Source: JALZKA01 sp963725035
GTDB taxonomy: Bacteria > Actinomycetota > Thermoleophilia > Solirubrobacterales > 70-9
DNA: 64,000 nucleotides
Assembly (NCBI GenBank): GCA_963725035.1
Contig: CAVRWX010000019.1
Coordinates: 333,139-397,138, forward strand
Reading direction: 5' to 3'
Shown one piece after another: positions 54,172 through 63,954 of this stretch. A model generated the notes under the pieces. The model did no database searches. It was not told where the DNA came from and was given only the letters and a program-made list of their open reading frames with translations. The translations under genes and the position numbers were made by a program. Each line of letters starts with the position of its first letter. Positions within the stretch are counted from its first letter, which is position 1.

Positions 54172-54728
54172 GCCAATGTCGTTCTCGGGAGAGCGGTCCG
54201 GAAACCGGGTGCGATAGCGCGTGCCCCTCGAATTGCCACTCGCGCACCTGCTTGGCATTCCGCTCGAGGAAGTCCTGCCTGCCGCGCTTGGCCTAGGCGT
54301 CGCGGTCGCGTATTTGCGCCTGCAGTTCAGCTCTCGGCGGAGATCAGGCGGGACCACCTCGTCATCGACCCGATAAGAAGACGGTTCGCCTCAGGTCGCG
54401 GAATCTCGATCGTCGGCGGCGACTGTGACCCGCGACTCTTCCGAGGGGTGCTTGTCCCCGAGCACCTGCTGGTCAGGACTGCGGGGGATCAACTGTCGAG
54501 CCGTCCAGCAATCGTCTGCAATCTCGACTCGGGAGAAGCGGTGAAATCCGCTACCGGGGTCGGATGACGCGCCGCACCGATACCAGCCTTCGCCAACTTG
54601 AAGGGTGCAGCCAACTGCTTCTCCGGCTGGGACGTTGCCTGACATCGACGTTGGGCTGCGAGATCACCGCGTCGTTCGTATTCACAGCGTGCACTGAACC
54701 CCTTGGGGTGCCGGACCTTCCCTTCGGA

Positions 54729-54775
54729 CTTAGGTGCTTTGGACGAAAGCGCTAGTTGCTTCGGATTCAAAGCAC
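54729..54775 (+). repeat. Dispersed palindromic motif, copy P3 plus partial copy
   Basis: CTTAGGTGCTTTGGACGAAA then GCGC matches the family with the centre changed to GGACG. A shortened copy (GTTGCTTCGGATTCAAAGC) follows directly. The outer GTGCTTT and AAAGCAC can pair across the whole 43-base segment. Confidence 0.5.
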
Positions 54776-54897
54776 GGCCGCGCACTCAGCATGAGAGCGT
54801 TTCTCACATCGTTCTCATCCGCGACTCACAAGTTTGTGGGAATTTGACGGTATGTCATGGAAGAAGCTGCTCATCGACGAGGGCTGAGTGCCCGCCA

Positions 54898-54930
54898 GTC
54901 GGGCCCGCTTCTTTAAGGTCGGTGTGGGGC
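54898..54930 (+). repeat. Third copy of the tRNA-Arg 3' flank (partial)
   Basis: GTCGGGCCCGCTTCTTTAAG and the following GTCGGTGTGGGG resemble both the tRNA-Arg end with its flank (43125 onward) and the remnant at 43932 onward. Only the last 13 tRNA bases are kept exactly; the rest is diverged. It lies 129 bases before the second oxidase start, the same relative place as the remnant before copy 1. Confidence 0.55.
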
Positions 54931-55058
54931 CTCTTGAATACGATTCGCCCTTCCCAAACGTGGCTCGCTGTGGGAAAGTAAGGGGGAGGCGCGCCCAATC
55001 GCGCCTGTTCCAGGGGAGAGCTTCCGGCTGTCTTGACTTGCCGAATCGAAATCACGAC

Positions 55059-58000
55059 GTGACCGCCCGGGCCTTGCTCCAGTCGTTTGGCTTGCGCCGA
55101 AACCAGGTCGCCCTCGCCGGATTGGCAGTGGCGCTCCTGGGCGCCGCCGTTCCCACGAGCTCGCAAGCTCATCATCCGCCAACCGGTGCGGTGTCGGACC
55201 ACCTCGAAGAGGACTTCGTCATCCACAGCCGCGCCAAGGAGCGCCGACTCGCAGCGTCGGACCGCCAGGATCACGGCGCCGGACGTGGCGGTTGCACAAC
55301 GAAGGGCTCCGGACGACCCTGGCCAAGTGGGCCAGTGGGGGCCGGTCGTCGACTGGCCGGTGGTGGGGGTCCACGTGGCGCTGTTGACGAACGGAAAGGT
55401 CGTCGCCTATGACTCGGTCGGGGATCGGGCGACCGAGACCTATCCAGTCCACAACTTCACCCGGGCCACGGTCTGGGATCCGCAGACCGGCATCCAGACG
55501 GCGGCGACGGTGACTACCGGGTTCAACATCTTCTGCAGCGGTCTCGCGCACCTGATGGACGGAACCCTGTTCGCGGCCGGAGGCAACAGGAACTCGTCGC
55601 TTGCCGGGATCAATCAGACGCACCTCTTCAACCAGTCCACGAACACCTGGAGCCGCGGCGCCGACATGTCGGTGGATCGCTGGTATCCGACCGTCACCCC
55701 GCTCAGGGACGGGGAGATGCTGATCACCGAGGGTGGGCCCGACCTACCCGAGGTGCGGCAGAACGACGGGACCATCCGCAGGCTCACCAGCGCCTCGCTC
55801 AACCAGCCTCTCTACCCGTGGATGGACGTCGCGCCCGACGGCAGGGCGTTCTACTCCGGCCCGGACAACAGGATGGCGAGCCTGAACCCCAGCGGCACGG
55901 GCGCATGGCAGATGCACGGAGGGCGAGACGGCCTGGACCGCGACTACGGAAGCCATGCCATGTACGACATCGGCAAGATCCTCGTCGCCGGAGGCGGCAA
56001 CTCGCTCGCGAGCGCCAGGACGATCAACCTGAACGGAGCGAGCCCGCAGGTGTCGAGTACGGGCTCGATGGCTACGGGCCGACGGCAGCACAACATCACG
56101 GTGCTGGCAGACGGGACCGTCCTCGCCACCGGCGGAAATTCCTCCGGCGCAGGCCTCGTCGACATGAACAACGGGGTCTACGCCGCGGAGCTCTGGAACC
56201 CGGCCACCGGAACGTGGCGCACGCTGGCCTCGGAGCAGGTGACTCGCCAGTACCACTCGACCGCCCTCCTTTTGCCGGACGGGCGGGTGCTCTCCTCGGG
56301 CGGCGGCATCTGTGGAGCCTGTGACTCTCAGGGCTATCTGGCGAAGAACGCCCAGGTGTTCTCGCCGCCCTATCTGTTCAAGAAGGACGGGTCGGGCGAC
56401 CCAGCGGCGCGACCGACGATCACTTCCGCGCCCGGGTCGGTGTCCTACAACGCAGCCTTCACGATCGGCACTCCGGCTCCGAGCTCCATCGGAAAGGTCG
56501 CGATGGTCCGGCTGGGGGCCGTGACGCACTCGGTGAACATGGAACAGCGCTATGTGCCCCTGTCGTTCACGGCCGGAGGCGGCAACCTCACCGCGACCGC
56601 TCCGCTGAACGCGAACATCGCCCCGCCGGGGTACTACATGCTGTTCGTGATCGGCACGGATGGCGTCCCGTCCGTCGCGAGCATGGTGCGCGTCGAGAAC
56701 GACACCTCACCCCCCGCGACCCCGAGCCTCACCGACACCGACCCCGACTCCCCGGCCAACGACAACAACCCCGAGGTCAAGGGCTCGGCCGAAGCCGGCT
56801 CGACGGTCAAGATCTACTCGAGCTCTGACTGCACCGGCTCGCCGCTCGCAAGCGGCTCAGCCGCCTCCTTCAGCGGGGCGGGAATCACGACCCCCGTTCC
56901 GTCAAACCAGACCACCAACCTTCGCGCCAGCGCGACCGATGCCGCCGGCAACGCCTCGGGATGCTCGACCGCCCTCGCCTACACGCATGATTCCTCCGCC
57001 CCCGCGACCCCGAGCCTCACCGACACCGACCCCGACTCCCCGGCCAACGACAACAACCCCGAGGTCAAGGGCACGGCCGAAGCGGGCTCGACGGTCAAGA
57101 TCTACTCGACCGCCGGTTGCACCGGCTCGCCGCTCGCAAGCGGCTCGGCCGCCACCTTCAGCGGGGCCGGGATCACGACCCCGGTCGCCGGCGATCAGAC
57201 CACCAACCTCCGGGCCACCGCCACCGACTCGCTCAACAACGCCTCGGGATGCTCGCGCGCCCTCGCCTACAGCGAGGACTCCTCGGCTCCGGGCACGCCG
57301 AGCCTGACCGACACCGACCCCGACTCCCCGGCCAACGACAACAACCCCGAGGTCAAGGGCTCGGCCGAAGCCGGCTCGACGGTCAGGATCTACTCGACCG
57401 CCGGTTGCACCGGCTCGCCGCTGGCAAGCGGCTCGGCCGCCACCTTCAGCGGGGCCGGGATCACGACCCCGGTCGCCGCCGACCAGACCACCAACCTCCG
57501 GGCCACCGCCACCGACTCGGCCCAGAACACCTCGGGATGCTCGAGCGCCCTCGCCTACACCGAGGACTCCTCGGCTCCGGGGACCCCGAGCCTCACCGAC
57601 ACCGACCCCGACTCCCCGGCCAACGACAACAACCCCGAGGTCAAGGGCTCGGCCGAAGCCGGCTCGACGGTCAAGATCTACTCGAGCTCTGACTGCACCG
57701 GCTCGCCGCTCGCAAGCGGCTCGGCCGCCACCTTCAGCGGGGCCGGGATCACGACCCCCGTTCCGTCAAACCAGACCACCAACCTTCGCGCCAGCGCGAC
57801 CGATGCCGCCGGCAACGCCTCGGGATGCTCGAGCGCCCTCGCCTACACGCATGATTCCGCCGCCCCCGCGACCCCGAGCCTCACCGACACCGACCCCGAC
57901 TCCCCGGCCAACGACAACAACCCCGAGGTCAAGGGCACGGCCGAAGCGGGCTCGACGGTCAAGATCTACTCGACCGCTGACTGCTCCGGCTCGCCGCTCG

Positions 58001-61000
58001 CAAGCGGCTCGGCCGCCACCTTCAGCGGGGCCGGGATCACGACCCCGGTCGCCGGCGATCAGACCACCAACCTCCGGGCCACCGCCACCGACTCGCTCAA
58101 CAACGCCTCGGGTTGCTCGCCAGCCCTCGCCTACACCGAGGATTCGACCGCCCCCCAGACCCAGGTCGACTCCGGCCCCCAGGGCCCGACCAACGACCCC
58201 ACCCCGAGCTTCGGCTTCTCGGCAACAGGCGGCGCCCAGGGCTACGAATGCCGCTTCGACTCGGCCTCGTTCGGGCCCTGCTCGGGGCCCGGCGACTCCC
58301 ACACCGCCTCGCCCCAGCTCGCAGACGGCGCCCACACCTTCGAGGTCCGCGCCACCGACTCGGCCCAGAACACCGACCAGACCCCGGCAACCCGATCCTT
58401 CACGGTCGACACCTCGCCCCCAACACCGCGATCGACTCCGGCCCCCAGGGCCCGACCAACGACCCCACCCCGAGCTTCGGCTTCTCGGCAACAGGCGGCG
58501 CCCAGGGCTACGAATGCCGCTTCGACTCGGCCTCGTTCGGTCCCTGCTCGGGGCCCGGCGACACCCACACCGCCTCGCCGCAGCTCGCAGACGGCGCCCA
58601 CACCTTCGAGGTCCGCGCCACCGACTCGGCCCAGAACACCGACCAGACCCCGGCCAGCCGCGCCTTCACGGTCGACACCTCCGCCCCCCAGACCCGATCG
58701 ACTCCGGCCCCCAGGGCCCGACCTCAAACAACGACCCCAGCTTCAGCTTCTCGTCAAGCGAGTCGAACTCGAGCCTTGAATGCCGCCTCGACGGCCCCGG
58801 CGCAGCCACCGGAACCTTCGCTTCCTGCACCTCGCCCAGAGCCTTCACCGACCTCGCCGACGGCACCTACACCTTCCAGGTCCGCGCCACCGACTCGGCC
58901 GGCAACACCGACGGACCCGCGGCAACCCGCTCCTTCACGGTCGACACCGCCGCCCCCAGACACCGCGATCGACTCCGGCCCCCAGGGCCCGACCAACGAC
59001 GCCACCCCGAGCTTCGGCTTCTCGGCCAACAGGCGGCGCCCAGAGCTACGAATGCCGCTTCGACTCGGCCTCGTTCGGTCCCTGCTCGGGGCCCGGCGAC
59101 ACCCACACCGCCTCGCCCCAGCTCGCCGACGGCGCCCACACCTTCGAGGTCCGCGCCACCGACTCGGCCCAGAACACCGACCAGACCCCGGCCACCCGCG
59201 CCTTCACGGTCGACACCGCCGCCCCCAACACCTCGATCAACTCCGGCCCCCAGGGCCCGACCTCAAACAACGACCCCAGCTTCGCCTTCTCGTCAAGCGA
59301 GTCGAACTCGAGCCTTGAATGCCGCCTCGACGGCCCCGGCGCAGCCACCGGAACCTTCGCTTCCTGCACCTCGCCCAGAGCCTTCACCGACCTCGCCGAC
59401 GGCACCTACACCTTCCAGGTCCGCGCCACCGACTCGGCCCAGAACACCGACCAGACCCCGGCCAGCCGCGCCTTCACGGTCGACACCTCCGCTCCCAACA
59501 CCTCGATCGACTCCGGCCCCCAGGGCCCGACCAACGACCCCACCCCGAGCTTCGGCTTCTCGGCCACCGGCGGCGCCCAGAGCTACGAATGCCGCTTCGA
59601 CTCGGCCTCGTTCGGTCCCTGCTCGGGGCCCGGCGACACCCACACCGCCTCGCCCCAGCTCGCAGACGGCGCCCACACCTTCGAGGTCCGCGCCAGCGAC
59701 TCGGCCCAGAACACCGACCAGACCCCGGCCACCCGCGCCTTCACGGTCGACACCGCGGCCCCCAACACCATCGATCGACCTCCGGCCCCCAGGGCCCGAC
59801 CTCAAACAACGACCCCAGCTTCGGCTTCTCGTCAAGCGAGTCGAACTCGAGCCTTGAATGCCGCCTCGACGGCCCCGGCGCAGCCACCGGAACCTTCGCT
59901 TCCTGCACCTCGCCCAGAGCCTTCACCGACCTCGCCGACGGCACCTACACCTTCCAGGTCCGCGCCACCGACTCGGCCCAGAACACCGACCCGACCCCGG
60001 CCAGCCGCGATCCTTCACGGTCGACACCGTCGCCCCCAACACCTCGATCGACTCCGGCCCCCAGGGCCCGACCAACGATCCCACCCCGAGCTTCGGCTTC
60101 TCGGCCACCGGCGGCGCCCAGAGCTACGAATGCCGCTTCGACTCGGCCTCGTTCGGGCCCTGCTCGGGGCCCGGCGACACCCACACCGCCTCGCCCCAGC
60201 TCGCCGACGGCGCCCACACCTTCGAGGTCCGCGCCACCGACTCGGCCCAGAACACCGACCAGACCCCGGCCAGCCGCGCCTTCACGGTCGACACCTCCGC
60301 CCCCAACACCTCGATCGACTCCGGCCCCCAGGGCCCGACCAACGATCCCACCCCGAGCTTCGGCTTCTCGGCCACAGGCGGCGCCCAGAGCTACGAATGC
60401 CGCTTCGACTCGGCCTCGTTCGGGCCCTGCTCGGGGCCCGGCGACACCCACACCGCCTCGCCGCAGCTCGCCAGACGGCGCCCACACCTTCGAGGTCCGC
60501 GCCACCGACTCGGCCCAGAACACCGACCCGACCCCGGCCAGCCGCGCGTTCACGGTCGACACCTCGGCCCCCGCGACCCCGAGCCTCAGCGACACCGACC
60601 CCGACTCCCCGGCCAACGACAACAACCCCGAGGTCAAGGGCTCGGCCGAAGCCGGCTCGACGGTCCGATCTACTCGAGCTCTGACTGCACCGGCTCGCCG
60701 CTTGCGAGCGGGACCGCGGAAGAGCTTGACTCACCTGGGCTCACGGTCAACGTCGCCGCTGATCAGACCACCAGCCTGCGCGCGATGGCCTCGGATCGGG
60801 CCGGCAACGAGTCAGGCTGCTCTGCGGCGATCGAGTACACGGAGGACTCGACGCCCCCTGACACCGAGCTCACCGACGCCCCACTGCCCGAGTCGGCGAA
60901 ACGCAAGGTCAAGTTCGAGTTCACTTCGACGGAAGCCCAGTCCACGTTCCGATGCCGTTTCGACAAGGCAACGATGAAGCCCTGCAAGCCGCCATTGACG

Positions 61001-61111
61001 AAGCGGGTGGAGCGCGGCACGCACGTCTTCCGCGTCTACGCGCTCGATCGCAGTGGAAACGCCGATGCGACCCCGGCGAAGGTGAAGTTCAAGGTCATCG
61101 CCAACAGATAG
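55059..61111 (+). CDS. Secreted copper-radical oxidase (AA5) with longer Ig-like tail, copy 2, about ten frameshifts
   Basis: GTG at 55059 starts a signal peptide (VALAGLAVALLGAAVPTSSQ) in a frame that joins the main frame after one extra base near 55250. The catalytic domain matches copy 1 closely and keeps FNIFCSGLAHLMDG, DRWYPTVTPL, VTRQYHSTALLLPDGRV and LGAVTHSVNMEQRY, so the same Cys, two Tyr and two His ligands. The tail has five A units in exact 288-base register (56716-58155), then B B C B C B C B B A' and the terminal module shared with copy 1, ending in KVKFKVIANR. Breaks occur near 58415, 58690, 58960, 59029, 59765, 60008, 60470 and 60667. The unbroken product would be about 2,000 residues. 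It probably acts on the cell surface or in the medium. Confidence 0.82.
56714..60860 (+). repeat. Mosaic of 288-, 267- and 270-base coding repeats (oxidase copy 2 tail)
   Basis: Type A units begin at 56716, 57004, 57292, 57580 and 57868, each exactly 288 bases apart, and again at 60573. B and C units alternate between 58156 and 60572 with spacings of 266-272 bases, deviations from 267 or 270 marking indels. Within a type, units differ at only a few positions, and the same sequences occur in copy 1. Unit order differs between copies, so the tails have been reshuffled since the duplication. Confidence 0.85.
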
Positions 61112-61159
61112 GTATCCGCGAGCGTCAGCGTATCCCCGAACGCGCCTGCGCGGGATAGT

Positions 61160-61645
61160 GTGCCGGACATGTCCGAAGAAGAGATGGTGCAGCTGGTCCA
61201 GAACGCGCTTGTAAAGCGCGGGGTCAGCGACAACGTGATCGCGGTCGGCGAGTTCAATCCACGGGGTCATACCGGCGCGCTGTTCGCCGGCGGGCTCGCT
61301 GGGGGTGAGCTGGACCGGGTCGGGGGCCTGGCAGGGAGCATTGGCACGTCAGTTGGCTCGGTCGCCGGGATGCATGCGCACGACGCGGCCTCCGGCCTTC
61401 CGGGTTGGATGCTGATCGGCGTGACCGATTCCACGGTCTACGGCTTCGCCGGCCGCCGGAGCAAGGAGCCGACTGACCTCGTCTTCGAGGTGCCACGCGC
61501 GGGCCTGGAGGTCAAGGTGCACAAGCGGGTGAACGTCCGCGTGCTCGAGCTGATTGACGAAGCGAGCGGATCGGCGATCGAGCTTGAGGGCAATCGCGTG
61601 CCGGTTACCCACTCGAAAGACGTGATCGACGCGCTCCAGTCCTAG
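61160..61645 (+). CDS. Unrecognised 161-residue protein
   Basis: ATG at 61160 (or 61169) begins MPDMSEEEMVQLVQNALVKR. A glycine-rich part follows, GGLAGGELDRVGGLAGSIGT and SVGSVAGMHAHDAASG, which may form a short membrane-associated loop. Then comes a PH-like beta region, WMLIGVTDSTVYGFAGRRSK, DLVFEVPRAGLEVKVHKRVN and VRVLELIDEASGSAIELEGN. The pattern of a glycine-zipper-like centre and a C-terminal PH-like fold occurs in uncharacterised actinobacterial proteins. It lies directly downstream of oxidase copy 2; copy 1 lacks it. Confidence 0.65.
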   Translation: MPDMSEEEMVQLVQNALVKRGVSDNVIAVGEFNPRGHTGALFAGGLAGGELDRVGGLAGSIGTSVGSVAGMHAHDAASGLPGWMLIGVTDSTVYGFAGRRSKEPTDLVFEVPRAGLEVKVHKRVNVRVLELIDEASGSAIELEGNRVPVTHSKDVIDALQS

Positions 61646-61760
61646 ACGCGGCTTACGAACACCACTACCGATCCCGACGGGTGTTCGGGGCCCAAGCGTC
61701 CGTCACTTGCCCCTATAGGGGGTGCTCACGGACGCTCAGCTCAGTCGGCCACGGAATAGC

Positions 61761-61783
61761 GGTTCTCGTCCGAAGCACTTAGG
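61761..61783 (-). repeat. Dispersed palindromic motif, copy P4 (inverted)
   Basis: On the minus strand it reads CCTAAGTGCTTCGGACGAGA, matching P3 and P7 (centre CGGACG). With P3 it brackets oxidase copy 2 and the 161-residue gene in inverted orientation. Confidence 0.5.
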
Positions 61784-61912
61784 TCGGCGTGTGGTAGTCC
61801 ACTCCCGCTGAGCGAAACGTTCGGTACACACGGAGGCCATTCGTCCTCGCGTGTGCAACGGCGTCCGCTGAGCGGTCGCGGGAGTACACACGCGGCGGCG
61901 GCGGCTCCCGGA

Positions 61913-61940
61913 GTTAGGTGATTTCCATGCAAAGCGCATG
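61913..61940 (+). repeat. Dispersed palindromic motif, copy P5
   Basis: GTTAGGTGATTTCCATGCAA then AGCGCATG. The outer parts match P6, but the centre is inverted (TTTCCATGCAAA against TTTGCATGGAAA), as if the inner part had flipped. It lies just right of the gap in front of the cupin gene end. Confidence 0.65.
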
Positions 61941-62067
61941 TTGTCGCCGCGCCGCGGAGCAGCGAGAATCCATGGTCACACAGGGACGAGCTTGTTCGGG
62001 TCCTGAACGCGCCGAGGCCCCCGCGGGGCCTCGCGGGGGCCTCAGGGCCCAGGGGTTTCGGCTCGCA

Positions 62068-62640
62068 CTAGGCGATTGCCGGCCGGTGCTGCGGCTCCGG
62101 CTGCGCGTAGCGCTCGTCGTGGCCGCGCATGCGGCCGATGGCCGCGAGCGGGGAGAGCATCGCCCGCTGCAGGGCGCCGGGGCTTCCCGGGCCACGGACC
62201 TCGTCGCCGAACTCCTTGACGAAGAGCGCCAGGTCGAGCGGCTTGGGCATCCCGCTGGCGGTGACGCGGCCCTCGTGCGCCAGGGCGACGGTGGTCTCGA
62301 AGAGGCGCTCCATCTGAAGCGCCGGGGTGACGGTTACCCGGACCACCGCGGTCGTGTCGCCGGCGTTGGCGAACTTGTGGGCCTTGCCCTTCGGGACGGT
62401 GACGACGTCGCCGGGGCCCGCCTCGATCTTCTTGAGGCCCATCCGGAACTCCATCTTCCCGGCGATCACCTCGAAGCGCTCCTCCTGCTTGGGGTGAACA
62501 TGCATCCCGGGCACCTTGCCGTCGGCGGCCAGGACCAGGTTGATGACGAGGCGCTCGCCGTTGGTGGAGGCGGCGGTCTCGACGAACTCGATCTGCTCGC
62601 CACTGACGGGGTTGGTGATGATCTGTCCTACGCGTGCCAT
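62068..62640 (-). CDS. Cupin-domain protein
   Basis: From ATG at 62640 behind AAGGAGACCGAA the product is 190 residues. Cupin motif 1 is GMHVHPKQEERFEVIAGKME and motif 2 is GPGDVVTVPKGKAHKFANAG, with the usual His, Glu and His metal ligands. A helical C-terminal extension (FETTVALAHEGRVTASGMPK) resembles that of the cupin at 6.5 kb, so the two may be distant paralogues with the same domain plan. The substrate is unknown. It is bracketed by palindromic motifs P5 and P6. Confidence 0.85.
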   Translation of the reverse strand: MARVGQIITNPVSGEQIEFVETAASTNGERLVINLVLAADGKVPGMHVHPKQEERFEVIAGKMEFRMGLKKIEAGPGDVVTVPKGKAHKFANAGDTTAVVRVTVTPALQMERLFETTVALAHEGRVTASGMPKPLDLALFVKEFGDEVRGPGSPGALQRAMLSPLAAIGRMRGHDERYAQPEPQHRPAIA

Positions 62641-62846
62641 TTCGGTCTCCTTGTTCATTGCCCCGGCTGTCCGGAGCAGCTGTTCATTCGATGCCGAAAT
62701 GTTCGCTGCGAAAGGCGCGCTCTACGTCCGCCCGAGTGACGATTCGAGGGTCGGCTCAAAGGCTGATTCGCGGCTCATCCGCTAGGCGGAGGTCGAGGAG
62801 GGTGTCGTCCTCCAGGACGACGGGCCGCCCAGACTCGCAGGCTCGG

Positions 62847-62875
62847 TTCTAGGTGCTTTGCATGGAAAGCGCATG
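62847..62875 (+). repeat. Dispersed palindromic motif, copy P6
   Basis: TTCTAGGTGCTTTGCATGGA then AAGCGCATG. The core GCTTTGCATGGAAAGC is the clearest form of the imperfect palindrome and is identical to the core of P8 read on the other strand. Confidence 0.7.
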
Positions 62876-62940
62876 TCGAGTCGCGGGCACCGAGAGTAGG
62901 AAAACCTTCGCATAACGACGATTTCCCTTCACTCGGCGAC

Positions 62941-62965
62941 TTAGGTGCTTCGGACGAAAAGCGCC
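62941..62965 (+). repeat. Dispersed palindromic motif, copy P7
   Basis: TTAGGTGCTTCGGACGAAAA then GCGCC, the CGGACG-centred variant also seen in P3 and P4. It lies about 50 bases from the end of the secreted-protein gene. Confidence 0.55.
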
Positions 62966-63013
62966 ACCTCCTCAGTCAGCCGCCGAGGATGGCTGCGAAG
63001 CGGTCCCCGAGCT

Positions 63014-63442
63014 TCAGTCCCAGAAAACCACGTCCGCGCTGCAGATGTGCTTGTGATCCCCCCGACCGACGTTCGCGGAGGTCACCTTGGCCTTGCTGTC
63101 GGTGCTGGTGATGCCCTCTTGGCGACCCCCGGCCCAGAACCCCTTCCTGCTGGTTCTGTCGGTGTCGACCAACGTGTAGGTCGTGCTCCCACCGAGCTGC
63201 ATGAAGATCTTCACCGTTCGCCCACGGATGCACCTACCGCTCGGCGACTCGACAACTCCGTGGGCGTAGTCCGAGGAGGAGGCACCTGGGCTGGTGGACC
63301 ATCCCACTACATCGATCGTCGACGGAGTCGATGTGTTATGTGCGCCCGCCGTAGCGGTGGCGGCCAAGAGCGCCAAGACAAACAGGCACAGCGTCGAGAC
63401 GACGTTGGCATAGGTCAAGCGACTGCGAATCCCTGCGAGCAA
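63014..63442 (-). CDS. Secreted protein of unknown function (TYANVV-type leader)
   Basis: A 142-residue protein. The leader RLTYANVVSTLCLFVLALLA is a common signal peptide in Thermoleophilia secreted proteins (the YANVVATL pattern). The mature part reads SPSGRCIRGRTVKIFMQLGG, LVDTDRTSRKGFWAGGRQEG and DHKHICSADVVFWD, with two cysteines. This looks like a carboxypeptidase-regulatory-like or small Ig-type beta fold. It pairs with the next secreted gene, which has a similar cysteine and GxW layout. Confidence 0.7.
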   Translation of the reverse strand: MLAGIRSRLTYANVVSTLCLFVLALLAATATAGAHNTSTPSTIDVVGWSTSPGASSSDYAHGVVESPSGRCIRGRTVKIFMQLGGSTTYTLVDTDRTSRKGFWAGGRQEGITSTDSKAKVTSANVGRGDHKHICSADVVFWD

Positions 63443-63487
63443 GAGTGTCCCCTTCCGTGGTGCTTCTCGTCCTTAGCGCCGATCAGG

Positions 63488-63853
63488 CTAGGTGAGAGGA
63501 AGTTTCGCGCCCTTGCACACCGTTCCGTTCTTGAGGACCTTCTTGTTGACCACGATGACCGGCGTAGTGTCGCCCGGCGCCTTGTCTTGGGCATAGAAGG
63601 CCCAGGCGCCATTTCCACTTGACCTAGCGGTGTCGTACACGAAGTCCGTCGTGCCCCTGGGCGCTGCGTTGGGCTCAGCCACCAGGCTCATCTGGCGGTT
63701 GGCGACGCACTTCTCTTTGTCTGAGAAGAGCACACCAAGGACCACGAAGCCCTCAGGCCCCCCTTCACCGGTGACGATGACGATCTCCGTCTCGAAGCGC
63801 TCCGCCGCCGCTGCGCTCGTCCCGCTCATACCCGTGGCGACAGCGCATGCCAC
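63488..63853 (-). CDS. Secreted protein of unknown function, start uncertain
   Basis: About 121 residues from a GTG at 63853: a short hydrophobic leader (ACAVATGMSGTSAAAAERF), then EIVIVTGEGGPEGFVVLGVL, KEKCVANRQMSLVAEPNAAP, SSGNGAWAFYAQDKAPGDTT and VCKGAKLPLT. The order (Cys, RxxxL strand, GxW, C-terminal Cys) parallels the gene at 63014, suggesting they are diverged relatives. An ATG in another frame about 12 bases upstream hints at one indel in the leader. Export is inferred from the leader; function is unknown. Confidence 0.6.
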   Translation of the reverse strand: MACAVATGMSGTSAAAAERFETEIVIVTGEGGPEGFVVLGVLFSDKEKCVANRQMSLVAEPNAAPRGTTDFVYDTARSSGNGAWAFYAQDKAPGDTTPVIVVNKKVLKNGTVCKGAKLPLT

Positions 63854-63954
63854 CAGGATGCATGAAATCCGTTCGACTTCCCCGCCTTTCCGTCGAGTTG
63901 CGTGCCGAGCATGTCACTCGGGACAGACGAAGCCTACACGTGGTCGCGGCTGAG

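Larger units (their letters stand above)
54172..55058. other. Long gap (about 890 bases) with remnants, no convincing large gene
   Basis: The only candidate is a 51-codon frame on the plus strand, 54221-54376, reading VPLELPLAHLLGIPLEEVLP from GTG; it lacks a convincing ribosome binding site. The segment also holds palindromic motif P3 (54729-54752) with a partial second copy (54755-54775) and a fragment of the tRNA-Arg 3' flank (54898-54930). Frames on both strands around 54400-54700 lack codon bias and recognisable motifs. The region looks like accumulated junction DNA in front of the second oxidase gene. Confidence 0.5.
61646..62067. other. Gap with palindromic motifs P4 and P5 and a diverged direct repeat
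   Basis: No gene is supported. Motif P4 (61761-61783, minus orientation, centre CGGACG) and P5 (61913-61940) lie here. Between them two segments share CCGCTGAGCG and, further on, GTACACACG: near 61805-61840 and 61864-61893. A long GC-rich stretch from 61980 to 62060 contains GGCCCCCGCGGGGCCTCGCG, a strong hairpin that could end transcription of the convergent cupin gene. Confidence 0.55.
62641..63013. other. Gap with palindromic motifs P6 and P7, no gene
   Basis: No frame in this 373-base stretch shows codon bias or a recognisable motif. It carries the dispersed motifs P6 (62847-62875) and P7 (62941-62965), both in plus orientation. The 3' end of the secreted-protein gene lies at the right edge. 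Confidence 0.55.

Noticed and set aside
54391..54645. Minus-strand 84-codon frame in the long gap
   Set aside because: No ribosome binding site, codon bias or recognisable motif.
45749..60860. Regular repeats suggestive of a CRISPR array
   Set aside because: Units are 267-288 bases, contiguous and translated, with no short repeat/spacer alternation and no cas genes.
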